Shown here: piece by piece, positions 10,335-23,114 of the stretch
Position numbering within the stretch: the stretch's first letter is position 1
How the letters are laid out: each line of letters begins with the position of its first letter
Origin: Prunus persica
Lineage: Eukaryota > Streptophyta > Magnoliopsida > Rosales > Rosaceae
DNA: 64,000 nucleotides
Direction of reading: 5' to 3'
Assembly: GCF_000346465.2 (NCBI RefSeq)
Contig: NC_034016.1
Span: 21,382,442-21,446,441, forward strand
Made by a program: the position numbers and the translations under genes
The notes under the pieces: generated by a model
Databases searched by the model: none
Seen by the model: the letters and a program-made list of their open reading frames with translations, nothing else
What the model was told of the DNA's origin: nothing

Positions 10335-10581
10335 GAGTTATGCTATTTGGACACACAACATTGACCACCTTAACTGACCATCTTATGTGACAACTAATGT
10401 GTCATGCCATGTCAATTAATGAATGCTACTATGAGGCCACTCACTAGGAATGCTAGGGTTTTTTAATTTGTTTTTGAATTGACATGACGACATTCATTAA
10501 TTGATATGGCATGACACATCAGTTGCCACATAAGGTGGTCAGTTAAAGTGATCAATGTTGTGTGTCTAAATAGCATTACTC
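10335..10581. mobile_element. Foldback MITE with 9-bp target duplication (Mutator-like)
   Basis: A 247-bp element whose two arms (about 90 bases each) are inverted copies. The left arm has GACACACAACATTGACCACC and the right arm GGTCAGTTAAAGTGATCAATG. The ends read GAGTTATGCTATTT and AAATAGCATTACTC. TAATAAAAT flanks both sides (10326-10334 and 10582-10590), a 9-bp duplication typical of the Mutator superfamily. It has no coding capacity. Confidence 0.88.
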
Positions 10582-10590
10582 TAATAAAAT

Positions 10591-11339
10591 ACTGGACCCT
10601 ATCTTGTTTTCTACTGCATGAAATTTCCATATTGACCCAAAAAAAAAATATATATTTCCATAATCGTCTATGGTCCACAGGGTAGGGCCAGTGGGGCCCA
10701 CCCAACTTTATGGTTAGTTGATTTGAATTGAAGTGAGAACTGAGAAAATGCAATAAAAATACTAGGCCTCTGGATTGGTCATCCGTCATGCTTCTAATTC
10801 AATTCCTTGCGTGACGGCCCATTACACCATGACCATGTTTTCTTCTTCAACTTCCTCTGCATTTTTATATTCCTGTCCTGGACGACATCTCCTCCACTCC
10901 AACTACACCTATAAAATTCTAATCACCCATTAATTAATGAATTGACGAATTTCTTTATTTCTCTAATTTTCTATTCATAATCTTCTCATTTTTGCTGCCA
11001 AATTTTGAAGTTGAACCATTTCGCTGACGCTTCTAGCTGCCTTGGAAAAGTTCTCGTTTTCTGGGGCTCAGCATGCGCATAATGGTATATGCCATATTGC
11101 TCTATGAAACTCTCACACTATGATGTCACTTCATTTACTTATGATTCTTGCCTTTTTTAAATTTTTTGTACAAACAATATTAAAAGATGAAAATTGAACA
11201 TGAGACTTCGAATGTAGGAATAAAACACTTTTAATCACTTGAACAATAAATTATTTTGACTGCGATAATTTAGAGTAATGCTAGCTAGCTAGTGTGGTAA
11301 CATTGACCTGACACCCACGGATGTATCCGTAGCTTATAT
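10591..11339. other. Spacer without a recognised gene
   Basis: AT-rich DNA. A TATA-like CTATAAAAT occurs near 10910, but no conserved open frame follows. Confidence 0.4.
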
Positions 11340-11620
11340 ACGGAGCTTTTCTAGGTGGCCATTAGTGATGGAGCTACTCCTAAGCCTAGCCCTGCCCCCC
11401 AAGCTGCCCCCCAAGATTTTTATCCCTCCTATATTATATTATATATAACATATAAAATTTGTAATAAACAACTTATAATTTAAGTTCAAATTTCTTCTAA
11501 AACAAATTATACATGACTCAATTAAAAATATTTAGCTCTAAACTTGTAATTATTGAATACTTAGGTGTTTTCTACTTCGACTCCCCAACTTTACAATTCT
11601 AGCTCCGTCCCTGGTGGTCA
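11340..11620. mobile_element. Possible degenerate inverted-repeat element
   Basis: AGGTGGCCATTAGTGATGGA (then GCTA) near 11354 is matched in inverted orientation by TAGCTCCGTCCCTGGTGGTC (then ACCT) near 11600. About 19 of 24 positions agree, with AT-rich DNA between. No target duplication was found, so this is a weak call. Confidence 0.35.
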
Positions 11621-14600
11621 CCTATGCTAATTGTAATAAAATTTGGTAACATTTTATGGTTTTGTGGCTAAACAATGTCGTAGTTTTGAGCTTAATAATG
11701 TTGTTTAATGTTAATGATGGACCATTTTTTCAAATTTGAAAGTGAAAAAGTATTGCCGGGTGGAAATGGGGAAAAAGGCATTGTTATGTTTGCTTCAAAT
11801 GAAAACTTGGTCACCCAACCAGGTAAGGTTGGCTCTGGCTGGCTCATAAATAAATCTGAAATACTTGTGACCAAACTGAGCCAAGTCAAACTCAAACATG
11901 CATCATGTGAGAACTAATAATAATGCCTCAAACTATATAATTCTAAATTTAAACATGAAATCACCGTCCTTTTTGTATTTTTGTTTTATTGATATAAACA
12001 CATCTCTGATGAGAAAAAACGACCTTCGGGGGTCTCAACGAGCAAACTAAATTTATATATTTGTTTATAAAAACGACCAACTATTGTTTATTATTATTAT
12101 TATTGCATATACACGATATACGTACGTAGGCATCCAAGTACGTAGAAGATATATTATATTCTTTTTTTTTCCTATAAATTAAAATAAATTTAAAAGAAAA
12201 AAAGAAAAAAGCGGAGGTCAAATGAATCACAATATTGAATTGCATATGTAGCATGTTCACGCATGCTTTCACAATTATATTGTTTTCTTTGCTTTGCTTT
12301 GCTTGCATTTAATATGATTTGTTTTAAGAAATGGTTTCGAAATTCAATTTGTGACACAAATTATAGAAGGGAGACATGAAAATATGTATATGATGTGTGA
12401 ATGTGTGTATAATGCCAACCCCCAAATCATGCATGTTTAGGAAGCCCCACATACACACCCAAACACATGCGCACACACACATATTGTATGATTTAGAGAA
12501 AGTCAAACTTCAATTTTTTGTAGACCATTAAAAAAAACACACATATATTTATATATTGATGGTGACATATTTTTTTTATCAATTTAAAAAAAAAATTCAA
12601 TTATACAATTTAATAACTTCACTGTTTGTTGCAGATGTTGATTAGACTAATTGACCAGAACGGTGAGTTCATTCTCTTGCACTCGAAGTCGAATCTGTTT
12701 CCTTATAAATTAGATTAATAATTTGTGTGTTAAATATACATATGCACTTCAAGGCAGAAAGGGACTACTGTTGGAGCAGCCATTGCTAGCCATATATATA
12801 TATATTAAGATTTAAAACCCTTGGTTATGCATGCAGCCAAACAGCCTACAAGGCTACGACTTTGCATTTCTGTCCACAAAATCTTACTTAGGAAGTATAT
12901 AATTGCTAAAAATACCTTGAGAGGGATTGGGAGAGAGAAAAAGGGGAAGGGGGAGATGGATTATGGAATATTTACTAAAATCAAGTTGTGGCTTTTTCTT
13001 TCGAGGACCTTCTTAATTGGGTTAGCGTCCATCGCAGAGATTTTACAGATCATGAAAAAGAATCCAATTTCTTCTTTATATCCTTCCCAAGCTCACAGCC
13101 GTGAAGAATCCACATGCCATTGCTCTACCATTTTTAATATACAACAACTTGTACTTAAGTTTAGATGCTCCAGGTTTACATATATATGCCTCAGCTGTGT
13201 ACATCATCCTCCACCATCCAAATTCAACAAAAAGTGATGCTTGTCACAAGCACAAGCACGTTCAAAGTAGACGGGTGATCTCATTTTTTGGATGAATATA
13301 AAGGAACTTCTTATCTTCTTTGGTGTTACAAGAATTTTGGGTTAGATCCGTATTAGGTTCGGTTATGGGTAAGATCTTTGATCTTCCTACTCTGAAAATT
13401 TAACCGAAGTATATGTCTTGTTTTTTAATTTAAAAATGTATCTCTATTGTTAATATTTTCACGGAAAATATTTTCCTCATTCTCGTGTAAGTAAGAATTT
13501 CATATTCATGTCAACGACAGTTTGACATGTATGTATAAGTTTTTCTTTTTGTATTCTGTATTAATTATTTTTGCATATGTGTTAAACTGTAATTTATAAA
13601 AAGTAAGAGTATCTCCTTCCAGCGAAAAATTGAAAGCACACAAACGATATCCTATTTTCACCGCCAACTTAAAAGCAATAATAATAGAGCATTAGCTAAA
13701 GTTTTTATACTTGAAATGTCACATCCTAAATGGAACCCTAAAAGTAGGCATGCATAGTGAAATAAATAACTACAAATATGACCTAGCTTTATAGATTTTT
13801 GGCATTATATCAAGAGCATAAAAAAAAAACTATTGGTTTATCTAGGTCTAATAAGTATATGCTAAAATATTGATATAGACTTGATGTTCATGCATGAGCA
13901 ATACATGTAAAGCTTCTATTGGCATGAAGTTTGAAGATTATAAATTGCGTGAAACTTGAGATTGAATTTGACTTTTCTACAAAGTGCTTCTTGTGTGGGA
14001 CTTGCGAGCATGAGTCATGGGATGGTCTCCATCCAAATGGCGCTCTTTTTTGGACTCTACTTTTTACGTGGACCGCCCAATTCTCATGTGCACCTTCGAT
14101 TTTTTTGCTAAAAAGGTGAAATCGAATCATGGCCCTTTTTCCCCACTATTCAGGTCAGCTTAAGCTTTGGCTTGCCTGCAAACTTGGTCGCGCAGAGTTA
14201 TTTTCATTTTATTACAATTATGCCCATCTCCATGTAGAATCTGATAAAGGTTGAATCCTTTAAAGTTAATATATTTAACTCTTCACTTCACTTAAAGATG
14301 ATGGCTTTGTCATCCTTTTAGCAACAACTGCTTTATATCCTAATTGGAGAAATTAAAAGTGTAAATTTTTATTCCCCAATAAAACACTATCACCGCCGCC
14401 GATATTAACCCGATTTTTGTAATAGTTACTCTGCTATTCCTCAATAAACACTATTGCTTTTTTTTTTCTTAAAAAACTTAAATTTATTCATTTTGCACCA
14501 TTAAGGAAGTGACAGGTGGATATTTATACCAAATGGAATTATTTAACCCTTCTTTAATAAAGAAACTTCATAAATAAAAAAAATGTTAAAGTGCGTAGGT

Positions 14601-16040
14601 GACACACCTAAAAATGTTCTTGTTAAAAAGATTTCATACCTAGGTTGAAGATATATATATATTTTTTTAACAGGTTGGAGATAAGATACTCAAATGATAA
14701 ATAATTTCTTATCAAAGGGTTTAAAAGATGTAATGTGTTTTAATCAATATCATACATTTATATTGTCATTCATTAAAACACATATTTTGGATCAGGTTAG
14801 TTTATAAGTGGACAAATTATTGTATGATATTGGAATACAACGACTACGTAGCAATGACCTTATATTGAGAATATTGAAATATATAATACAGACATTAAGG
14901 TCGATCTCATATGACGTTCTAATTACGATCGAAAATTAGAATCTCAGTGACCACATTTAAGAATTTGAATCTCTTTCTCATCATCATGTGACTATAACGT
15001 CAATCAGATATTGTATTGTTTTTGTTTTCTTTTCTCTTATTGTGCATTATTAGTTTGGTATCTCTCTTAAACATAAAGATCTAAACTCACATCACATGGA
15101 TGACAGGTAAACGTCAAGCTTATGAAAGAAGCTGCTTGTTTTGTTTTCATGCAAAAATAAAGAAATTAGACAGCAAACATTTTGTGCGAATAAGAAAGGT
15201 TCTTGCACAAAAGAGAAGGGAAAAAGTAAAAGCACTTGAGGCCAAGCCGAATGGCATGTCAAGTGGCTTGCTTGCTTCAATATATAAATAGCCGGCTTTC
15301 GTTGGCAGTGTCTTTTATGGTGGTAGCAACTGCTGAGAAGCCATCGTGCACCAGTCCATATATAATCTGTCCATGTCTTCCATGTCGTATCAGGCATAAA
15401 TACTTTCATATTCCCGTTTCATTCTTCTCTATTTCTCTCTCTCTCTCATCCCGTAAGTGGCATAAGGACGGAGAGAGATAGGAGAGAAACAATGAAATGG
15501 GCAGAGATAAGTATTTCTGATGGGGCCTCAGCCCTTTTAGCCTTTAGTTTTAGGGCACTACCTTCCCTTCCCTTCCCCTTGGGACCACGCAACTTTCCTT
15601 CCTCGTCTACAAGCCAACAATAGAGCCATCTCAATGGACCCTACCCACCCAAACGAACCTTGCTGGTCATGGGGTTGCTGCCCCACCACCACACATGGCA
15701 TTTTTTTGGTCGTCTCTTGTCATTGATTTTGTTCTGCCTACCTAGTGATGTCAATTGCCGAAACCTTTTCTCCTTCACTTCGATGCCTATCTTCTTTTTT
15801 CTCTTTAAGCTGAGTATACATAACCAACCCTTAGGTGAAAGAACTCATTAATAACTAAATGAAATGCAAAATTAGTTATGGCTGTTATTTTTGGCAAGTA
15901 TATGGATTAAATGATCTAACTAAATAATATACACAATTTGTATGATCAAAATGGATACTCATTATGATATAACTCACTTGAGCTTGAGTCTTAGATAGAA
16001 GAGCTCATTAATAGTTGTTTGCATACAATTGGTTATGATC
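11621..16040. other. Gene-poor 4.4-kb stretch
   Basis: Long AT-rich intergenic DNA with microsatellite-like tracts (TTATTATTATTATT near 12090, TATATATATA near 12792, CTCTCTCTCTC near 15435). Open frames such as 12821-13237 and 15092-15409 (minus) have no recognisable domain. A TATATAAATAG at about 15280 could start a non-coding transcript, but nothing in the sequence confirms it. Confidence 0.4.
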
Positions 16041-16048
16041 GTTGTGTC

Positions 16049-16123
16049 GACCGTTGTACACAAGTAGTTAATTAGTTATGACTGTTTGTGACCGTTTTAT
16101 ACAAGTAGTTAATTAGTTATGAC
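16049..16123. repeat. 41-bp tandem repeat, two copies
   Basis: GACCGTTGTACACAAGTAG plus TTAATTAGTTATGAC at 16049-16082 recurs with two changes at 16090-16123. The unit is short, local and non-coding. Confidence 0.75.
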
Positions 16124-16737
16124 CGTTGATTGTATGATTAGCACTTAATTATGTGGACAAGTTAGTAGTAACTATTAATGCGGAACCCTAGTTCTTTAGT
16201 TACTCTCATCGTATTAAGATGGGTTAAGATAATATTTAATATTAGCTACGTGATTTGAAGTATAATTTACAATCCTTCTCTTCTTCATTTATGATATCTT
16301 TCCTTCCCTCACCTTTCGTTTGAATCCCTTAAAATTCTTACCAATGCTCATGGTTTAGTAGTATTTATCTTTCTAATATTAAAACGAGATCTTAAATTCG
16401 AAACATCTCTCACTTAATGATCATTACGCTATGCACACATTCGACCACAAATATCGTATAAACATTATTGGATCCTTTAAACCAAATCATAAACTATACA
16501 TGCATCTGCAATACATGTTGAGTGAGTAATTGAAAAATCTACCCGAATATTTGATAAGACTGTAATTATGAACTTGGCTATAAAATACTGAAGAGTTCGG
16601 CAAATGACCAAATTAGGAGTTGTAAATTTTACTGCAGACACTCCTGATAGTAACAAAACAGCTACAATTTAAAGAATTACGCGTTCTCAATTAGTAAAAT
16701 TTGAAATTAAAGGAAAAAGAAACTAAAATGGAGATTT

Positions 16738-17346
16738 TTATATATATATATATGGAAATATAAATATTGTGGGGCGGGGGGGGGTGTACTAACCGCTTTG
16801 ACCGCAATGCCAGACCAGATCAGATCCGACGGTCCAAAAATTGAAAATTAAAAGGCCTTATTTTTTCCTATATTAGTCTCACCGGTGCATGAAAATCCCC
16901 GCCAGCCAAATATTGCACGTGCCAGATAGACCTAACACATTTGGGGGAAGGCTATTTCGGTCATCTCGCTCTACTTACCTTCCCAGCTAGCTACAGTGCC
17001 CTAACCATCCTTCCCTTCCCAAGCCATTTAGCCAACCAACCCAACCTTCGCTTCCATTGTGCCACGTCGGTCGACCTCGAACTTGCCACGTCAACAGTGG
17101 TCCCACCCACACGGACATGCCACACTCGCTCCTCCTCCGAGTATATATATAGTCCCCACCAACAAAACCCCTCCAAGTGAAATCTCCCTCCGCCTCTCTC
17201 TCTGTTTCTCTCTGCGTGATTTATTTTTCACCGAAATCTCGACCGAGTTAATAACTGAGAGGAACACCGGTGCACAATAAAAACGCGATATTTCGGTTTC
17301 GGAATACGAAAAGAACACAGTTTATTTCGGGCTCAGTGTGACATAG
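16738..17346 (+). promoter_or_regulatory. Promoter and leader of the ALKBH10B-like gene
   Basis: Two GCCACGTC motifs (17060-17067 and 17085-17092) match ABRE/G-box-like bZIP and bHLH sites. A TATATATATA box sits at about 17142-17152. The leader that follows is CT-rich (CTCTCTCTCTG near 17195). A (TA)n tract and a G-run (GGGGCGGGGGGGG near 16772) lie upstream. Confidence 0.5.
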
Positions 17347-20300
17347 ATGGCGATGGCGGTTGGGCCAGCTGCGTCGCCGACTGATGGAGCCGCTCCGGTG
17401 CTAGGACCCGCAATGATGCATATGCAGATGCCGACGCCGGCGCCGGTGGCGATGGTCTCAGACGCCATGGCGAAGGACGCTATTATCGGGTGGTACCGAG
17501 GCGAGTTTGCGGCCGCGAACGCGATCATCGACTCGCTCTGCGGCCACCTGACCCAGCTCAGCGGCGGAGGGGCAGAATACGGCGCCGTTTTCGCAGCGAT
17601 ACACCGGAGGAGGATCAATTGGATCCCGGTGCTCCAGATGCAGAAGTATCACTCAATCGCCGATGTGATGGTGGAGCTCCGAAACGTCGGAGCAAAAAAG
17701 GCGGAGAAGGAGAGTGAAGAAAACGGTGAGGTTTCAGGAACCGATGAAAATTGTAAGAGCGAGGAGGCTAAGTCGTGTTTGGACGAGGAGAAGGAGAAGG
17801 AAAATGAGAAAGTGGAAGAAAGTAATGGAAATGACGCTGCCGACGAGGCTATCGAAGAGGAGGCTTCTCCAGATAGCGAGATTACTGATTCAGGTAAGTA
17901 ATCTGATTCCTTTTCTTTAAAGATATGATTTTTATTACATAATTCTGAATTTTGATACGAAAAGGTATGATTTTTATGTTTGATTACAATCGATTTTTGT
18001 GAATTTATGATGAAATACTGTGTTTGTTTGACTGAGTACTGAGGGAGATTAGCAGCATGGCTCTAAAGCTTTGATTTTGTTTGTTTATTCGATTTTTAGT
18101 TGATCAGATATCTGTCTACAGGTGTGTTTGATTTTCCGATTCTTCAAAAACGCGAAGCTACGTAGCTGTAGCTGAGAAAGTACTGATTTTCCAGTTTTCT
18201 GAAGTTAGGCCCGTTTGGTTGGTGAGAAAACGTAAGGAGAAGAAATGAAGCTCTGTTTGGAATTTGGAAAACTTTCCCCTGTTTGGTCTCCGAGAAAAAA
18301 AAAAGATTTTGTTAGATCATTTTCTCTGATTACAAACATATATTATTATTTTAATAAATATAAAAAAAGCCAAGCTTCCTTTTCTGTCCATTATTTTAGG
18401 AGGCAAATGAAAACATGTTTTTCTCCATCAGATCCGAGATTCAAAGCCCGTTTTCCATTTCCTCTGGCTTTGGCTTTGAATTCAACGTTCCGTTATAGCC
18501 AGTGATAGATTTCTTTTTGACGTTTCGATCCCTCTGATTTTAAAGCTTAATCTCTCTGTTTTACTAAATTCTCAACCGGAAAAATGAACAAAAATAAAAA
18601 AAGAAATACATTTTATATGGTTTTTTTGTGGCCGGTATATTTTCCCGAGGTTATAGGGGGGTTTGAGATTCTCGAGGTGAGGGAAAGGTTTGGTTGCACT
18701 CGGTGTCATAGTTAGTTTCGGGGTTGGCGAATCGCCTTTCAACTATCAATTGATGTAATAACCTCGAGATGCGTGCCGTTTGATTTAATTGTAGGCGGCG
18801 CTCGATCAGAGCCGTGTCTTAATACACAGTTGACGTCACGGGTTCGTTTCGTTGGTTTAATCAGAGGGTGGGTAGGTGGGCTTTGACAAAAGTTTGGGTG
18901 GTCATTCCAACATTCAAATGTTTTTTCTTTAGTCTGGTTGTGGGCCGGAGTCGCTTGATGCTTACCGAGTTGCCTTACCGGGTCAACTCAGGGGTCATTA
19001 TGTTTGGGCAGCCGAATAAGCTATTCGAGATTCGGATATGTTGAGTGGTGGTGTTGGGTAGCTTTTTAGTTTTTTTTTGTTTGTTATTGTGTCCTGCCTC
19101 TTTGGTCGAGCTTGTTGGTGCGCGTGGTGAGCAGTAAGTGAGTGATAGCTTTTTGCTTGCTTTGTTGTAAAAGCACCAATGAACGGCATGTTTGGATTTA
19201 AGTGAGCATTTATATGGTTTTGCAAATCACTTTTGTTATAGGGTATAGGGTGGTGCCAACCATGTCATATAGCCAAATTCATCCATTCATTGAACGTTGA
19301 AGTGATAGAATGCACAAATGCATCATCTCACAAAGATGTGGAATTATTTTATCAGTTTTGAAAGGTCTAGTCTTGGAAATCATTTAAAAATAAGTTATGG
19401 GTATGCATTTGGCGAAGATCCAATTTTAAAAACTGAACTAAAAGCTATGTGGATGGGAGTCACTGGAATGTGTTCTGTTTCAAAGCTTTGTGTACAATAT
19501 ATGTGTATTGGTTACCTAATGCTATTGTGATGTTTTATAGACTCAGGTTTGATATAAACTTGCATCATTTCTGAATAATAGCTATTTCGACAGACTTAGA
19601 TAAATGCTTGTTTTCTTTCTTAACTTTACCAACTGGTTTTTGGATCAGTTCTCTGTTTCAATGATTATTTATTTGTCCCTGACAAGCTATTGTTTATCTG
19701 TTATGCAGCAAATGAACACAGGTTTTCGCGTTTGTAAATTCATTTGATTATCTACTGTTTTTACTGCAGGGTCTCAAGAAGCACAGCTCAATTCAGTAAA
19801 CGTGGAGATATGCTCTAATCATGAAGAATGTGAGGCCCGTCGTACCGAGATCAAGTTGACAAAAGGTTTCTCTGCAAAGGAGTCAGTCAAAGGGCATATG
19901 GTGAGTTATTTATATAATCTAAGATCACTACAGAAGATGGATGTCAAAGAGTTCTTTCTGTGGTATATTCTGGTAAAGGAAGACCAGGTAGCTGTTACTG
20001 ACTGACGGATGATTGAAACTGGCAGGTGAATGTTGTTAAAGGTTTAAAGCTATATGAGGACATATTCACTGATTCAGAGCTCTTTAAATTGACTGACTTT
20101 GTAAATGAACTCCATGCGGCTGGACTGAATGGAGAGCTCTCAGGTAAACGCATCCCCTTTCATTTGAACCTCATTCTTGTTACTCAACTGACTTTATGCA
20201 CGTTGTAATTAATGCTGTTTTGATAGCAAGATTTGGTAAGCCATGTAGTTAGACTAATTTGAACCTGTATAGTTGATCATTTTTATTATAGTTTTTTTTG

Positions 20301-21800
20301 TTTGTTGAAGTCTTGTGTATTGCTCTATTATAGGTTTTTCTAACATACACCATTCCAATGCGATCAGATGCGTCACCATTTTTATAAAAAAAATATTTTA
20401 AAGTTTAAGCACTAAATCATTTCTACGTAACAATACTAATGAGAGTAACTGGTAATTTTATACATTGTTGGTAGTCATACAAAAATCTAATTCTATCTTC
20501 CCGATTGAATACAGGTGAGACCTTTATCTTATTCAACAAGCAGATTAAGGGAAACAGGAGAGAGCTGATTCAGTTTGGTGTTCCAATTTTTGGACAGATC
20601 AAGGAGGAAACTACAAGTAATAATCGATACTAGTAATACATACTACAACTATCTAATAAATTTGGTTCAATTTGTCAAAATTTTGGTTTGGTTCTTATCA
20701 ATGATGCAGTCTATGCAGTGAATACTAAATTCCAAAGCTAACTTTAATTTGACATTTGTCTTTGTAGGCAATATAGGGCCAATTCCAGCTCTTCTCCAAG
20801 ATGTGGTTGATCACTTTGTACTGTGGCAACTAATTCCAGAGTATAAAAGACCAAATGGTTGCATCATCAACTTCTTTGAGGAGGTATTCTATGTTTTGCT
20901 GCATTATCATGTTACCTCCTCTGTTATTGCTTACTAGAACATAGCTGCAAAGAGGGCGCTTCACACGATTGGTTTGTGTTATGAGTCTTGGTTTATGTAC
21001 TTTTGGTTCAATTTTAAGAGACAAACAAATGAAATCACAATTATTTCTTGTGTAGGGAGAATATTCACAGCCATTCCTGAAACCACCCCATTTGGACCAG
21101 CCCATCGCCACTCTTCTCCTCTCTGAATCAACGATGGCTTTTGGGCGCACCCTTCTGAGTGATAATGATGGGAACTACAAGGGGCCGCTGATGCTCTCAC
21201 TGAAAGAAGGGTATGTATTCTTAATTCTTTTGAATTTCAATTACATATCTATTAACTGTGGCTGTGATTGGGATGGATCAACTCATGGTGATGGAAAGCA
21301 CAAACATTGAATGTAACTTCTGCAGGTCTCTTTTAGTTATGAGGGGAAACAGTGCCGACATGGCAAGACACGTCATGTGTCCGTCTCCAAATAGAAGGGT
21401 GAGCATCACATTCTTCAGAGTTAGAGCAGACTCCAACCAATTCCAGTCACCACCAAGTCCAACACAGAATGGTGCCATGACTCTATGGCAACCTGGTGTT
21501 GTGAGTCCATATGCAGTGCAAGATGGAGCTCTCAATGGCTATGAGGGAATGGATGTAACGCCCAAATGGGGTGTCCTTCGGGCTCCAGTGGTCATGCTGG
21601 CCCCAGTTCGGCCTATGGTATTGAGTCCTCGAAAAGTTCCTCCAAGTGGTACTGGGGTTTTCTTGCCCTGGACTGTGGGATCAAGAAAACCAGCAAAGCA
21701 TCTCCCACCTCGTGCCCAAAAAGGACGGCTTATGGTGCTCCCGTCCCCGCCAGAAACACATGTGGGTGAGTCCACTTCTGAGCCAGGCATCAGTGTGTAA
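17347..21800 (+). CDS. ALKBH10B: ALKBH10B-like 2-oxoglutarate/Fe(II) dioxygenase (RNA N6-methyladenosine demethylase)
   Basis: Seven exons: 17347-17893, 19770-19900, 20026-20143, 20515-20616, 20768-20883, 21056-21210 and 21326-21800. The sum is 1644 nt, giving 547 residues in frame. The N-terminus carries the family motif GWYRGEFAAANAIIDSLCGHL (residues about 48-68), then an acidic Lys/Glu-rich linker. The dioxygenase core starts near residue 227 (VNVVKGLKLYEDIF). The iron ligands are visible as H350-x-D352 (PPHLDQPI) and H405 (ARHVMCPS), with the arginine-rich RRVSITFFRVR that binds 2-oxoglutarate just after. A Pro-rich tail follows. The Arabidopsis homologue removes m6A from mRNA and promotes flowering. 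It could instead be co-orthologous to ALKBH10A/B; the window alone cannot separate them. Confidence 0.92.
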
Positions 21801-23114
21801 TGGAAGAGCATCGGTATGGAGTTAGTCAGAGGCAGCCCTGGGTCCAACGATATAAATCAGAAAAGTTAGCATTCATGTTCACATCCTTGTTCTGCAGGAG
21901 TTTTCTTGTTGTACAAACAGAGCCTAGGTGCTGTTAGAGGAGTCTGTTTTTCTTTTTTCAATTTGCTTTCCCCCTTATTTTCCTCAGTAAGATTAGGGTG
22001 CTAGCGCGATGGTTACAGTACTTTTCTGGGATGCCGATCATGTTAGGGCTTCGGAGGTAGTTGAGCATCAAGTTTGTGGAGTGTGAATTAGCTCAAGTAA
22101 GGAGCTGAATTTTGTATTAAGTTAATGCTAAAGGATTTCATAGACAGGTTATATATTATTTTCTTTACAGAATTCTATTTTCTTAATGTCCAGGTTTGTG
22201 AATTAGCATCTGAATGTTTGATCAATTTACTTTTGTGAAGTTCTACTTCTAATCTCAATCTCAATTGCCATTTGGAAACCAATGCTGTATTATTTTTTCC
22301 AGGTTCCTCAGAACAGAGGGATATTCAGAATTATAATTGAAATTCAGAAAGAGCCATTACATTCAAACCAAAAACAAACAAATTACAATTTTTTTTAATT
22401 AAAAAAAGAAAGAAAGAAGGAAAGCAGAACATGAAAACCCACCAAAAAACAACCAGAGAGTTGAAACAAAAATTGACTAGAGAGGCATCAACATCCTCCA
22501 CAAGTGGGGTGGGGACAAATATGCATGTTTTCCGCATGACACTAAATACCAATGTAAATTTACATGTTTTCCGCATGATACTCAATATCAATGCCACACC
22601 AAGGAGTCAAGGACAAGGGATTAGGTTATAATCATGCACCAGACTTTTCTGTTGACAGTGAGAAGTCAGGATTGAATTGTTTGTTGCCCTGGACATCTTT
22701 TGTTTAGTAGTGTTAAATGCCATAGAAGAAACACTTCATACTTGGAACTGGGAATAGGACATTATATACTCACACAATACAGTTTTATTCCAAACACATA
22801 CCAGAATATTTCCAAAAATAAGAAAATGCATAACAGAAGGCAACCAATGTGTCTAATTTTTTTGCCAAGTAATGGTCACAATTCACAAATTAATGAAAAG
22901 TAATGCTTTTATAGACAAGGCTGGGTTCAAGACTTCAAGTTGACAAATTCAGATGCAAAGGAACATATTTGCATTTTGAACCAACTGATAGAAAAGAAAA
23001 GAACAAAGAATTCCCCCTGTACATTATATCACACTTACAGGAATAGATTTTGGGGAGAATACAGAATTTAGTGCCCTAAATTTAAAAAGCAACAAGTTTA
23101 AATTCAATTGCCAA
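21801..23114. other. Convergent 3' flanks of ALKBH10B-like and BSD genes
   Basis: AT-rich spacer holding the two 3' UTRs. No further gene was recognised. Short open frames near 22331-22631 look like chance. Confidence 0.45.

Noticed and set aside
12821..13237. 138-codon open frame in gene-poor DNA
   Set aside because: No domain or conserved-looking pattern, no clear promoter, and it overlaps another frame of similar length. Treated as chance.
15092..15490. Possible non-coding RNA or miRNA precursor downstream of TATATAAATAG
   Set aside because: No known miRNA was recognised, and the only fold is a CT/GA microsatellite pairing. Not supported.
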